A stretch of DNA of 64,000 bases, from assembly GCF_900116625.1 (NCBI RefSeq), contig NZ_FPBE01000006.1:107835-171834 (forward strand), read 5' to 3'. Positions 1-9,023 of this stretch are shown one piece after another (the first letter of the stretch is position 1; every line of letters starts with the position of its first letter). Position numbers and translations under genes: made by a program. The DNA comes from Idiomarina abyssalis (lineage in GTDB: Bacteria > Pseudomonadota > Gammaproteobacteria > Enterobacterales > Alteromonadaceae). The notes below the pieces were generated by a model. The model ran no database searches and was not told the DNA's origin. It saw only the letters and a program-made list of their open reading frames with translations.

Positions 1-192
1 CGCCTGATTTTGCCTCCCAGAACTTATCAGCTCGATAAACCACCGGTATTACACCGATACGAGAAAGACCTGGCCGGGTTGAGTTTTGCTGATGAAAAAG
101 GACGTCGGCAGGAAATTATTATCGTTTTTAATGATAGCCTCAGGCAGAAGTTGGATGACTATCAAATAGAATTGAAAAATTACGAAGAATAA
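1..192 (+). CDS. C-terminal fragment of an unidentified protein
   Basis: An open frame enters from the left edge (frame 1) and stops at TAA 190-192. The visible 63 residues are charged, with no signal peptide or membrane segment, and end in a helix-like stretch (KLDDYQIELKNYEE). An internal TTG at 10 could serve as a start, but nothing upstream supports it, so I treat this as the end of a longer gene cut by the window. I do not recognise the family. A bidirectional terminator follows directly. Confidence 0.5.
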   Translation, partial: RLILPPRTYQLDKPPVLHRYEKDLAGLSFADEKGRRQEIIIVFNDSLRQKLDDYQIELKNYEE

Positions 193-200
193 AATAAAAA

Positions 201-226
201 GCCAGCGAGGAATCGCTGGCTTTTTT
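201..226. terminator. bidirectional intrinsic terminator
   Basis: An 8-bp stem (GCCAGCGA / TCGCTGGC) with a 4-base loop is followed by six T on the plus strand and preceded by an A-run that gives a T-run on the minus strand. It lies between the convergent ends of the left-edge gene and putA and can serve both. Confidence 0.85.
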
Positions 227-242
227 GTGCCTTACTTTTCTT

Positions 243-3200
243 TTAATCGTCTAAAGACAAGAGCGTTGCGTTACCACCAACGGCAGTAATGTTATCACTG
301 CGCGTTTTCTCGGTAATGAAACGAGTAAGGTAGTGTGGACCACCAGCTTTTGGCCCGGTACCTGACATGCCTCGACCACCAAATGGTTGCACTCCGACAA
401 TTGCGCCAATCTGGTTACGGTTAATATAGACGTTACCCACATCGATACGGCTTGCAACATCGTACGCAAAGGTTTCGTTACGGCTGTGAATGCCAAAGGT
501 TAAACCAAAGCCGGTGTTGTTGATGCTGTCAATAACCTCATCAATTTCACTGGTTTTATAACGAATCACGTGCAGTATTGGACCAAAGTTTTCTTTAACC
601 AATTGGCTAATACTGTCAATTTCTATGGCGGTTGGTGCGACAAAGGTGCCACCCATAGCGTAATCCGGCATTGGGGCACGAGCGATTAAGCGACCTGCCT
701 GCTGGATATCGGAAATGTGCTGTTCCAGATTGGTTTTAGCGATACCATCAATAACCGGACCGACATCGGTTTCATGCAGTAATGGGTCGCCAACCTGCAG
801 CTCTTCCATAGCACCGCGTAGCAAGTCGATAATGCGATCAGCCACGTCATCCTGCACAAAGAGAACACGTAGGGCCGAGCAGCGTTGTCCGGCGCTCTGG
901 AAGGCACTGGCGACAACGTCAGTGACAACCTGTTCCGGCAGGGCGGTGGAATCAACCATCATAGCGTTCTGTCCGCCGGTTTCAGCTACCAGAGGTACGA
1001 TTGGACCAGTACGTGCCGCTAATGCACGGTTAATTGCCTGAGCTGTATAGGTTGAACCGGTGAAGCAAACACCGCCAATATCTTCCTGGCTGGTTAAGTA
1101 GCTACCGACCTCGGCACCACTACCCGGCATAAAGTGCAATACGTTGCCCGGAATACCTGCTTCTAAAGCTAACTGCACCGCGCGGTAGGCAATTAAACCA
1201 GTCTGCTCTGCCGGTTTGGCAATAACTGAGTTACCGGTAACTAACGCTGCCGCAACCTGACCGACGAAAATTGCTAACGGGAAGTTCCACGGGCTGATAC
1301 AGATAAAGGTGCCGCGACCTTCAACGAACAGCTCGTTGTCTTCGCCTGTCGGTCCTGGCAGCTGAATGGGTTTACCCATTAGCTCGCGGGCCTGATTAGC
1401 GTAATAGCGACAAAAATCGACCGCCTCACGAACTTCGTCAATACCGTCCTGTAAGCCTTTACCGGCTTCGACTGAACACAGAGCAATCAGCTCATTGCGG
1501 TTAGCTTCCATCAAGTCGGCAAACTTCTCTAAGCATTTCGCGCGCTCTTCGGTAGGCACATCGCGCCAGGACTTGTAGGCGGCGTTGGCACTTTGTAATG
1601 CCTGCTCAGAAAGCTTTTTATCGCCCCAATAAATGCGGCCTACATTCTTGGCCGTTTCCTGAGGGCTGGTAATACTGACATGATGGTCGGTTTCTACGGT
1701 TTTTCCATCAACGATGGGACCGCCTTGCCATTGTTTGTCACGGTACTGTTGAACCGCTGCAATAAAATCATCTGCTTGTGAGTGAATATTCATATTCAAT
1801 CCTAACGAATTTGTGCGATCCCCATACATTTGCGGGGGAAGTGGAATTTTGCTGTTTGCGTATTTTTCGTAACCTGAAGCTGTTTTCATGGGGTGTTCAA
1901 CCAGTTCATTGACTGGCGTATCTGAATCTAACAGCTTGTGAACAAACGACGAGTTAGCACCGTTTTCTAACAGACGACGAACTAAATACGGCAGCAAATC
2001 TTTGTGTGGGCCAACTGGCGCATAGATGCGCACAACCATGCCCGGATTTTGCTCCATTATGGTGTCGTATAAGCTGTCACCCATGCCGTGTAAGCGTTGA
2101 TATTCAATGCGCCGCTTATGGGTTTCGTTCATTTGTTCAATGGCTACAAAGGTTTGAGCATTGTGAGTAGCAAACTGCGGATAAATAGCTCCGTCGGTGT
2201 CGTCGCTTAACAAATAGCGTGCGCAGGCCAGATAGGAAATATCACTATGAGACTTGCGGGTAAACACCGGGTAGCCAAGCAGACCATTTTCCTGCGTCCA
2301 CTTAATTTCGTTATCCCAATAGGCGCCTTTAACGAGGCGTACCGGTATTTCGTCGCCACACTCTTTGGCCAGAGCTGTTATCCAACATAAAGTTGGCAGG
2401 GCACGTTTTGAATAGGCCTGGACTACCAGACCAAACCGAGGCCAGCCTTTGCAAACACCGCTGCGATAGACTTTTTCAAATAATTCCAGCGAGAGCTCAT
2501 GGCGGTCGGCCTCTTCGGCAGCAATGGTCACCCCAACATCGGCTTCTTTTGCCAGCTTAACTAAGTCAGTTAAGGTGGTGGCAAGCTCAGTCAGTACGCG
2601 CTCGTGGTTCGCTGATTCATAACGTGGATGCAATGCCGATAATTTAATTGAAATGGTCGGTCGTGGTGCATCCGGGTTATTAAATTCTTCTTTGGTAATG
2701 GTCTTAATTGAGTTGACGTACTGCTGCTTGTAGTAGTTCGCATCCTTCATAGTCAATGCGGCTTCACCAAGCATGTCGTAAGCGTGAGTATAACCTTTGT
2801 CGCGGTTGTCGCGACTTTCTTTCAGGGCTTCCTCAATGCTGCGTCCCAGCACAAACTGCTTACCCATAATTTGCATGGCGGTGTACGTCGCCTTGCGAAT
2901 GACCGGCTTGCCGAGCTTACGGATAAGGCGTCGAAAAGCACCGCGTGGTGTTTCCATTGGCTTGCCGGTGGGGTTCGTTACACTGTTTGTCAGTGCCAGA
3001 CCCCAGGTACCGGAATTGACTAACCATGAGGCGCTCTGGCCCATGTGTTTTTGCCAGTCGCCGCCGGACAGTTTGTCCTGAATTAATGCGTCTGCTGTAT
3101 AACCATCGGGTATACGTAACAGTGCCTCGGCAAGGCACATTAAAATGATACCTTCTTTAGTATCCAGGCTGTACTCTTGCAAAAAGGCGTCAACAACGCC

Positions 3201-3410
3201 GTTATCTGCCCGTTCCCTCACTTGCTCAACTAATTTAGCTGCGCGCTCGGTAACTGCGCTAACCGTTTCATCATCAGCAGGAACCAGCGGCAGTAGCTCA
3301 CGCATATATTGGTCTTCGTCAACAATATAATTGTCAGTGATTGCCTGCTGTAAGGACTTTAAGTCCTCAGCCTGATGCTGTTTGGATAGCACCTCACTCG
3401 CTTTGAACAT
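243..3410 (-). CDS. putA: bifunctional proline dehydrogenase / L-glutamate gamma-semialdehyde dehydrogenase
   Basis: The enzyme oxidises proline to glutamate in two steps: an FAD-dependent proline dehydrogenase half, then an NAD-dependent aldehyde dehydrogenase half. The N-terminal half carries the PRODH signatures RLVKGAYWD and YQRLHGMGDSLYD. The C-terminal half carries ISPWNFPLAIF, general base Glu810 in AETGG and nucleophile Cys844 in GQRCSAL. The frame is open back to 3455 from a TTG, but I start at the ATG at 3410 because AGGAG lies about 7 bases upstream; this gives 1055 residues. E. coli PutA has about 1320: here the N-terminal ribbon-helix-helix DNA-binding domain is absent, so this is a short PutA that should not repress its own gene. 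It is divergent from ygiF and ends at a terminator. Confidence 0.95.
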   Translation of the reverse strand: MFKASEVLSKQHQAEDLKSLQQAITDNYIVDEDQYMRELLPLVPADDETVSAVTERAAKLVEQVRERADNGVVDAFLQEYSLDTKEGIILMCLAEALLRIPDGYTADALIQDKLSGGDWQKHMGQSASWLVNSGTWGLALTNSVTNPTGKPMETPRGAFRRLIRKLGKPVIRKATYTAMQIMGKQFVLGRSIEEALKESRDNRDKGYTHAYDMLGEAALTMKDANYYKQQYVNSIKTITKEEFNNPDAPRPTISIKLSALHPRYESANHERVLTELATTLTDLVKLAKEADVGVTIAAEEADRHELSLELFEKVYRSGVCKGWPRFGLVVQAYSKRALPTLCWITALAKECGDEIPVRLVKGAYWDNEIKWTQENGLLGYPVFTRKSHSDISYLACARYLLSDDTDGAIYPQFATHNAQTFVAIEQMNETHKRRIEYQRLHGMGDSLYDTIMEQNPGMVVRIYAPVGPHKDLLPYLVRRLLENGANSSFVHKLLDSDTPVNELVEHPMKTASGYEKYANSKIPLPPQMYGDRTNSLGLNMNIHSQADDFIAAVQQYRDKQWQGGPIVDGKTVETDHHVSITSPQETAKNVGRIYWGDKKLSEQALQSANAAYKSWRDVPTEERAKCLEKFADLMEANRNELIALCSVEAGKGLQDGIDEVREAVDFCRYYANQARELMGKPIQLPGPTGEDNELFVEGRGTFICISPWNFPLAIFVGQVAAALVTGNSVIAKPAEQTGLIAYRAVQLALEAGIPGNVLHFMPGSGAEVGSYLTSQEDIGGVCFTGSTYTAQAINRALAARTGPIVPLVAETGGQNAMMVDSTALPEQVVTDVVASAFQSAGQRCSALRVLFVQDDVADRIIDLLRGAMEELQVGDPLLHETDVGPVIDGIAKTNLEQHISDIQQAGRLIARAPMPDYAMGGTFVAPTAIEIDSISQLVKENFGPILHVIRYKTSEIDEVIDSINNTGFGLTFGIHSRNETFAYDVASRIDVGNVYINRNQIGAIVGVQPFGGRGMSGTGPKAGGPHYLTRFITEKTRSDNITAVGGNATLLSLDD

Positions 3411-3635
3411 AGCATCTCCTGTATAGCCAGGCCGAAGCTCGGCGTGCTTCCCCAATGTTGGGAATCAGCGCAAGTATAAGCTTATTATTGCGCTGGTAAA
3501 GACCCTTTATGGTCGGATCTCACGTTGCAACTTTTCACCCTTAGTGTCAAGTGAACTAAATGCCCGTGTTTGTTGACCGTTAGCCGCCAAGCCAGTACCT
3601 TTAATCTAACTTATTAAACGCATCGGAATCGATTT

Positions 3636-5135
3636 ATGTCACAAGAAGTTGAGCTCAAATTACTGATTGCTCCGGAACAACGAGAAAAAGCACTCGAAGT
3701 CTGCCAGTCGTTGGCGGATGCTAATCAGGCTAAGCCCAATAAAGAGCAGTTTGAACTTACAAACGCTTACTTTGACACATCCGATTTGCGTTTACGTCAG
3801 TTCGATATTGGATTACGGATACGTAGCTATAAAGATCATAAAGAGCAAACAATCAAATTAGCTGGTCGGGTTATGGGCGGTATGCATCAAAGACCCGAGT
3901 ACAATGTAAATGTTGATAAAGACAAGCCTGACTTAACCTTATTTGACAACGAAATATGGCCGGATGACTTCCCGGTGTACGATATTCAGCGAGACTTAGA
4001 CACCTTGTTTGTTACTGACTTCACCCGAACCCAATGGCGACTCCCCAGTGGTGAAGGTGTTATCGAGATGGTTTTTGATGATGGCTATATTGAGTCCGGG
4101 GAGCAACGTGAGCCGATAGCTGAAATTGAGCTTGAAGTGCAAAAGGGCTCTTTAACTGAGGCCTATCGACTGGCAAATGAACTGGTTAAAAAAGCGGGTG
4201 CGAGAGTAGGCTCGCTCAGTAAAGCTGCAAGAGGTTACTTATTAGCAGGGAAAAGCCTGCTTGAACCATTTACGCAGATGCATTACGTACCGCTAAAGTC
4301 GGAATATAATGTCGGTCAGGCATTATATCGGTCGTTAGAATCGGGGCTACGTCATTGGCAGCACAATGAAGCCTGTCTGGAGTTTCAGCCCAGTGTAAGA
4401 GCCGTGCAGGGCATGGCAGATGGTATTCAAATGGTGCAGGTTGTACTGGAGCAGCTGATTGAAAATGGTATAGGAGAGCGCCGGCTACTGACCAATATCT
4501 CGCAAATAATGTCGAAGCTGCAGTGGTTAAAACGTTTTGAAGGGCTGGACGAATTAACCGCTGAAGATGGGGCGTATCATCGCGCGCTTAAGCGCTATAA
4601 CAAGCTTTATGAGTCGCTGCTTAATAGCCAGGAGGATGTGATAAGGCTGACGGAAGTTTCGGAGCTGGTTCACTCCGTCAGCTATCAGAGAACGCTACTG
4701 GAACTGTCTGAATTTCTTTTCAAAGAAGAAATGACCGAAGAGTTGGAGCAGCCAGTTTTGCCCTGGAGCAGCCAGCTATTGAAAAGTGACTGGCAACTCG
4801 TGCAAACGGCTTTTTCAGAGCACGAAAGATTAAATGAAGAAGGTTACCTGAAATTGCTGACCCCCCTGCAAAACAGCTTGCTTATGGGGACGTGCTTCGG
4901 TCATTTGTTTGATCCTGACTTAAGGGAAAAATTCCGTTTGCCGTGGCAAGATTTAGCAAGAGGCATCCGCGAAATTACGGCCCTGCATATTTTGCATGAA
5001 CGTATCAAAGAACGTGACGACGAAATTGATGAAAAGTTAATGGAATGGCAAAAGGTGCAGCGAGAATCCTTGTTGAAAGCGCTGGAGTATTCGCGAAAAG
5101 CAGCTCTGAAACGTGAACCCTATTGGATGAATTAA
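3636..5135 (+). CDS. ygiF: CYTH-CHAD inorganic triphosphatase (YgiF-like)
   Basis: This is a two-domain cytoplasmic protein of 499 residues. The N-terminal CYTH domain (about 1-200) opens with the metal-triphosphate motif ExExK, seen as EVELK at residues 4-8. The remainder (about 215-499) is a helical CHAD domain, thought to bind polyphosphate. In E. coli YgiF hydrolyses inorganic triphosphate and its gene also lies directly before glnE. Here glnE follows after 7 bases, so the two are almost certainly cotranscribed. The ATG at 3636 gives the conserved CYTH start; the ribosome binding site is weak (CGGAA). Confidence 0.9.
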   Translation: MSQEVELKLLIAPEQREKALEVCQSLADANQAKPNKEQFELTNAYFDTSDLRLRQFDIGLRIRSYKDHKEQTIKLAGRVMGGMHQRPEYNVNVDKDKPDLTLFDNEIWPDDFPVYDIQRDLDTLFVTDFTRTQWRLPSGEGVIEMVFDDGYIESGEQREPIAEIELEVQKGSLTEAYRLANELVKKAGARVGSLSKAARGYLLAGKSLLEPFTQMHYVPLKSEYNVGQALYRSLESGLRHWQHNEACLEFQPSVRAVQGMADGIQMVQVVLEQLIENGIGERRLLTNISQIMSKLQWLKRFEGLDELTAEDGAYHRALKRYNKLYESLLNSQEDVIRLTEVSELVHSVSYQRTLLELSEFLFKEEMTEELEQPVLPWSSQLLKSDWQLVQTAFSEHERLNEEGYLKLLTPLQNSLLMGTCFGHLFDPDLREKFRLPWQDLARGIREITALHILHERIKERDDEIDEKLMEWQKVQRESLLKALEYSRKAALKREPYWMN

Positions 5136-5142
5136 GGTAGCT

Positions 5143-8013
5143 ATGCTGACTCCCGGCAAAGAATTACTTAAAGAGAGTGAGGCCGCCTGGCAACGCTACC
5201 AGGATGTTGCTTCCGGTTCCCTGTTAAACAATGAACAGCAGCAACTGCTAAGGTCTTTATTTGCTGTAAGCCCATTCATAGGCCGCGTAGCAGAAAGTTA
5301 TCCCGAGCAATTGGTCACTGAGCTTTTTGTTGCTAGTAAGACAGCCATTCAGCTGCCCGACGTGAGCGGCTATGAAGCGCATATTGCAGAGGCGTTAGAA
5401 CCTTTAAATAGTGAAGAGGACGCCAAAAAGTGCCTTCGGCAATTGCGTCATTGCTGGATGGCAAAGCTGGCCACCGCTGATATTTTACAGCAACTTTCTC
5501 TAAAAGAGTCTCTGGCTCACTATAGTGCTATTGCTGATGCTGCAATCAGCGAAAGCTTAAGTTGGCTGTTCGATCGTTATATTAACCGTCATGGTAAGCC
5601 GCTTGATGCCGGAGGCAACCTCCTGCCGCTGTTGATTATTGGTATGGGAAAACTGGGCGGAAGGGAATTAAACTTTTCGTCGGATATCGATCTTATTTTT
5701 GCGTTCCCTGAGCAAGGTGAGACTCAGGGGCCGGGCCGTAACTTAGAGCATGGTGTTTTTTATAAACGATTGGCGCAGTCGCTTATTGGTTTACTCGATG
5801 AAACGACCGCCGACGGCCAGGTTTTCCGGGTTGATATGAGGCTTCGGCCTTTTGGCCAGTCGGGTCCTTTAGTGACCAGTGTTAACGCGTTAGAGCATTA
5901 TTATCAGGAGCAAGGGCGTGACTGGGAGCGTTACGCTATGGTAAAAGCCCGGATGATAGGCGCAGATGAACAATACCAGCAGGCATTTCAGCAATTAATA
6001 CGACCCTTCGTTTATCGTCGCTACATTGATTTTGGTGCGATTGAAGCCTTGCGTAAAATGAAGCTTCTTATTACGCAGGAAACCCGGCGCCAGGGCGTGA
6101 AAAATAATATAAAGCTGGGTGCCGGTGGCATCAGAGAAGTCGAGTTCATTGTTCAGGCACATCAGCTTATTCGCGGGGGACAGGAAAAATCTTTGCAGAC
6201 ACGCTCGGTTTATAAAGCGATGAATGAACTGACTGAGTTAGACTTAATTGGTCAGAAGCAAGCCAGTCAGTTATTGGATGACTATGAATATTTGCGTGTT
6301 ATAGAGCATCGTCTGCAGCAAATAGATGACCAACAAACTCAGCAATTACCGTCAGATGAGCTGGGTCGAGCGCGCTTATGCGCTATGTTAGATGAGCCGA
6401 ATTGGCAAGAGCTGCAAGATAAAATTGATCAATGTATGGCTCGCATTCATAGTGAATTTCGGCAGGTGGTTGGGGCTGAGTCCGAAGATGACGAAGATGA
6501 GCAGAGCTTGCAGGTTTTATGGCAGGACATGCTGGATGATGATGCGGCGATAGAAATTCTGGAAAGTGAAGGGGTCAACGAGCCACAGGCTTTATGGACA
6601 CCAATTAAAAACTTCCGTCAGGAGAGCCGTCGCCGCAGTTCCGGCCCCCGTGGACGAGCAGCTTTAGCTCGCTTAATGCCCATGATGCTGCGCCACGCAA
6701 TTCAACATCAACATCCGGAACGTTTGCTGGAAAGGCTGTTATCCATCATTAAAGCCGTGATGAGTCGTACGGCCTATATCGAGCTGCTTGCGGAAAACCC
6801 CGGTGCACGCGAACAACTGTGCAAACTTTGCATGGCAAGCCCATGGATTTCGGAGCAGCTGGCATTACACCCGATACTTTTAGATGAGCTTATCGATCCC
6901 CAGCAACTCTATAGTTTGCCCGAATCGAAGGATTATGCGTCGGTGTTGCGGGAGTATTTGCTGAGGATCCCCGAGCAGGACTTAGAAACGCAGATGGACG
7001 CTTTACGGCAAGCCAAACAAGCGTTGCAGTTAAAAATAGCGGCGGCCGATATTAGTGGTGTTCTTGAACTGATGAATGTCAGTGACCACTTAAGCGCGCT
7101 GGCTGAAGCTATTATCGCTGAGGTGGTCGGTCTCGCATGGCATCACCTGACACAAAAGCATGGCAAGCCAGAGGGCACCAGTGTCGACAACACAGGCTTT
7201 GCCGTGCTCGGCTATGGAAAGCTCGGTGGTCAGGAATTAGGCTATGGCTCTGATCTCGATCTCGTTTTTGTTACAGACGCCAATTATCAGGGCCAGACCG
7301 ATGGTCAACGACCTATAGAAGTTCAGCAATTTTACTTGCGTCTTGCGCAACGGATCTTGCACTTATTTACTACTCGGACTGTGGCTGGCATTTTGTACGA
7401 TGTTGATTTGCGCTTAAGGCCTTCAGGCCAGGCGGGACTACTGGTGACTCAGGTAAGCTCATTTGCACGTTATCTGAGGGACGATGCCTGGACCTGGGAA
7501 TTACAGGCATTGGTTCGGGCCAGACCGGTATTTGGTGTTCCGGCATTGCGTGAAACCATTATGGATATACGACGCAGTATTTTGTCTCAGCCCAGAAACG
7601 AGCAGGAATTGCGTAAAAGCATTGTGGAGATGCGAGAGAAAATGCGTGAGCATTTAGCACAACGTAACAGCAGCATGTTTGACCTAAAACAGGACGCGGG
7701 TGGCATTGCGGACATTGAGTTTATAACGCAGTACATCGTACTACGGCACGCACATAATCACCCGGAGTTATGTCAATACAGTGATAACGTCAGACTTCTG
7801 ACTGAGGCACAACAACTGCATTTGTTATCTGAGGTGAATGCGCAAAATTTGATTAACGCTTTTCAGATTTTCCGTTGTGAGAGTCACGCCCTGGCGTTGC
7901 AGGGAGAGCAGCTTTTAGAAAAGCACAACTTAGACACAGAGCGCCAAGCTGTTATTCGTTGCTGGAATAAGCTGCTTGGCGACACTGAGATAGAACCTAC
8001 TGATAATAACTAG
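5143..8013 (+). CDS. glnE: bifunctional glutamine synthetase adenylyltransferase / adenylyl-removing enzyme
   Basis: GlnE adds AMP to, or removes it from, glutamine synthetase according to nitrogen status signalled by PII proteins. The 956-residue protein matches the usual length (E. coli 946). It carries the two tandem nucleotidyltransferase motifs expected of the family: GMGKLGGREL near residue 167 with SDIDLIF, and GYGKLGGQEL near residue 690 with SDLDLVF. The N-terminal copy is the deadenylylating half and the C-terminal copy the adenylylating half in the family. The gene is the second of an operon with ygiF. Its last 17 bases overlap the end of the convergent lpxL gene. Confidence 0.96.
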   Translation: MLTPGKELLKESEAAWQRYQDVASGSLLNNEQQQLLRSLFAVSPFIGRVAESYPEQLVTELFVASKTAIQLPDVSGYEAHIAEALEPLNSEEDAKKCLRQLRHCWMAKLATADILQQLSLKESLAHYSAIADAAISESLSWLFDRYINRHGKPLDAGGNLLPLLIIGMGKLGGRELNFSSDIDLIFAFPEQGETQGPGRNLEHGVFYKRLAQSLIGLLDETTADGQVFRVDMRLRPFGQSGPLVTSVNALEHYYQEQGRDWERYAMVKARMIGADEQYQQAFQQLIRPFVYRRYIDFGAIEALRKMKLLITQETRRQGVKNNIKLGAGGIREVEFIVQAHQLIRGGQEKSLQTRSVYKAMNELTELDLIGQKQASQLLDDYEYLRVIEHRLQQIDDQQTQQLPSDELGRARLCAMLDEPNWQELQDKIDQCMARIHSEFRQVVGAESEDDEDEQSLQVLWQDMLDDDAAIEILESEGVNEPQALWTPIKNFRQESRRRSSGPRGRAALARLMPMMLRHAIQHQHPERLLERLLSIIKAVMSRTAYIELLAENPGAREQLCKLCMASPWISEQLALHPILLDELIDPQQLYSLPESKDYASVLREYLLRIPEQDLETQMDALRQAKQALQLKIAAADISGVLELMNVSDHLSALAEAIIAEVVGLAWHHLTQKHGKPEGTSVDNTGFAVLGYGKLGGQELGYGSDLDLVFVTDANYQGQTDGQRPIEVQQFYLRLAQRILHLFTTRTVAGILYDVDLRLRPSGQAGLLVTQVSSFARYLRDDAWTWELQALVRARPVFGVPALRETIMDIRRSILSQPRNEQELRKSIVEMREKMREHLAQRNSSMFDLKQDAGGIADIEFITQYIVLRHAHNHPELCQYSDNVRLLTEAQQLHLLSEVNAQNLINAFQIFRCESHALALQGEQLLEKHNLDTERQAVIRCWNKLLGDTEIEPTDNN

Positions 8014-8923
8014 GCATATCGGGGTCAGGCCGCGTTTTAAACCGGCGATGAACCCAGAGGTATTGCTCGGGAGCTTTTTTCACGGCCTCTTCGACTAGGG
8101 TATTGACGTAGCGAGCGTCCGCTTTGTCGTCGCCTGACGGGAAGTTTTGAAGCTCAGGTTCGTAATATAAGTCATAGCCCGTACCGTCTTTGCGGCGAAC
8201 ACAGCGAGATACCAACACTTTGCAATTAGGTGCGTTGGCGAACAACATAGTGCCAGTGGTGGTTGAGGCGTCAGGGACCTCAAAGAATTTAACGAACTCA
8301 GTACGGCGGCGGCCGTAATCCTGGTCAGGTAAGTAACCGGCAATATCGCCTTGAGACAGAGCTTTAAGCATGCCTTTAACGTCTTTCCGCTGAATCATGT
8401 ATTTATTGGAGCGAGCACGTCCGCGAGTTTGCAGAAACTCCATTACTGCGTTGTTATGAGGGCGATACAAACCAACAGCAGGCTCTACAAACCCGTGCAA
8501 GCGAGCATGCACTTCCAGGCTGAGAAAATGAAACAGCAATAACAACACGCCACTGCCGTCTTCCTGGGCTTTGCGTAAGTTCTCCTCACCGTGAATATGG
8601 AGCTTGCGACGAATGCGCCAGTCCGGCCACCACCAAGCCATGCCGACTTCAAAGTAGGCAATGCCGGTGTTTTTCATGTTCTCGGTGACCAGTTCTTCAA
8701 TGCTGTCGTCGCTGTATTCGGGAAAGCATAGCTTTAAATTAGTGCGGGCAATATTAACGCGCCGGGGCATAAGCTTTTTAAACAGTAAGCCAAGACCACG
8801 CCCCATAGCCAGCTGTACACGATAAGGCAGCCAGGAAACGGTATAAAGGATAAGAACGCCAAGCCAGGTAAGCCAGAACTTTGGGTGCAGAAAATAGAAT
8901 TTAAATTTGGGTTGTTCAATCAC
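7997..8923 (-). CDS. lpxL: lipid A biosynthesis lauroyl-type acyltransferase
   Basis: An inner-membrane late acyltransferase of lipid A synthesis (308 residues) that transfers a secondary acyl chain onto a Kdo2-lipid IVA-type acceptor. There is one N-terminal membrane segment (about 14-31). The catalytic HX4E motif is His132-Glu137 in HFLSLE, at the same positions as in E. coli LpxL. GLYRPHNN and YLPDQDYG are further family blocks. The start is GTG at 8923, immediately before a conserved-looking N terminus, with no strong ribosome binding site. The 3' end overlaps glnE tail to tail by 17 bases. The paralogue LpxM is the main alternative; the sequence reads closer to LpxL. Confidence 0.88.
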   Translation of the reverse strand: MIEQPKFKFYFLHPKFWLTWLGVLILYTVSWLPYRVQLAMGRGLGLLFKKLMPRRVNIARTNLKLCFPEYSDDSIEELVTENMKNTGIAYFEVGMAWWWPDWRIRRKLHIHGEENLRKAQEDGSGVLLLLFHFLSLEVHARLHGFVEPAVGLYRPHNNAVMEFLQTRGRARSNKYMIQRKDVKGMLKALSQGDIAGYLPDQDYGRRRTEFVKFFEVPDASTTTGTMLFANAPNCKVLVSRCVRRKDGTGYDLYYEPELQNFPSGDDKADARYVNTLVEEAVKKAPEQYLWVHRRFKTRPDPDMPSYYQ

Positions 8924-8983
8924 AACAAGAACCGTTGTTGTTTATAAAATTGGAGCGGATAGTAACATAGAAATAAGGGGATA

Positions 8984-9010
8984 AGGCACCACTAACGGGC
9001 AGTGGTGCCT
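8984..9010 (-). terminator. probable tolC terminator
   Basis: A perfect 10-bp inverted repeat (AGGCACCACT / AGTGGTGCCT, 7-base loop) lies 14 bases after the tolC stop. The tail is only moderately T-rich on the minus strand (TTATCCCCTTATTTC), so termination may be partial. Confidence 0.6.
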
Positions 9011-9023
9011 GTGGTCAGCGGAG

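Noticed and set aside
3411..3455. 15-codon N-terminal extension of putA
   Set aside because: Starts at TTG; the ATG at 3410 has a proper AGGAG and matches the start of the PRODH region.
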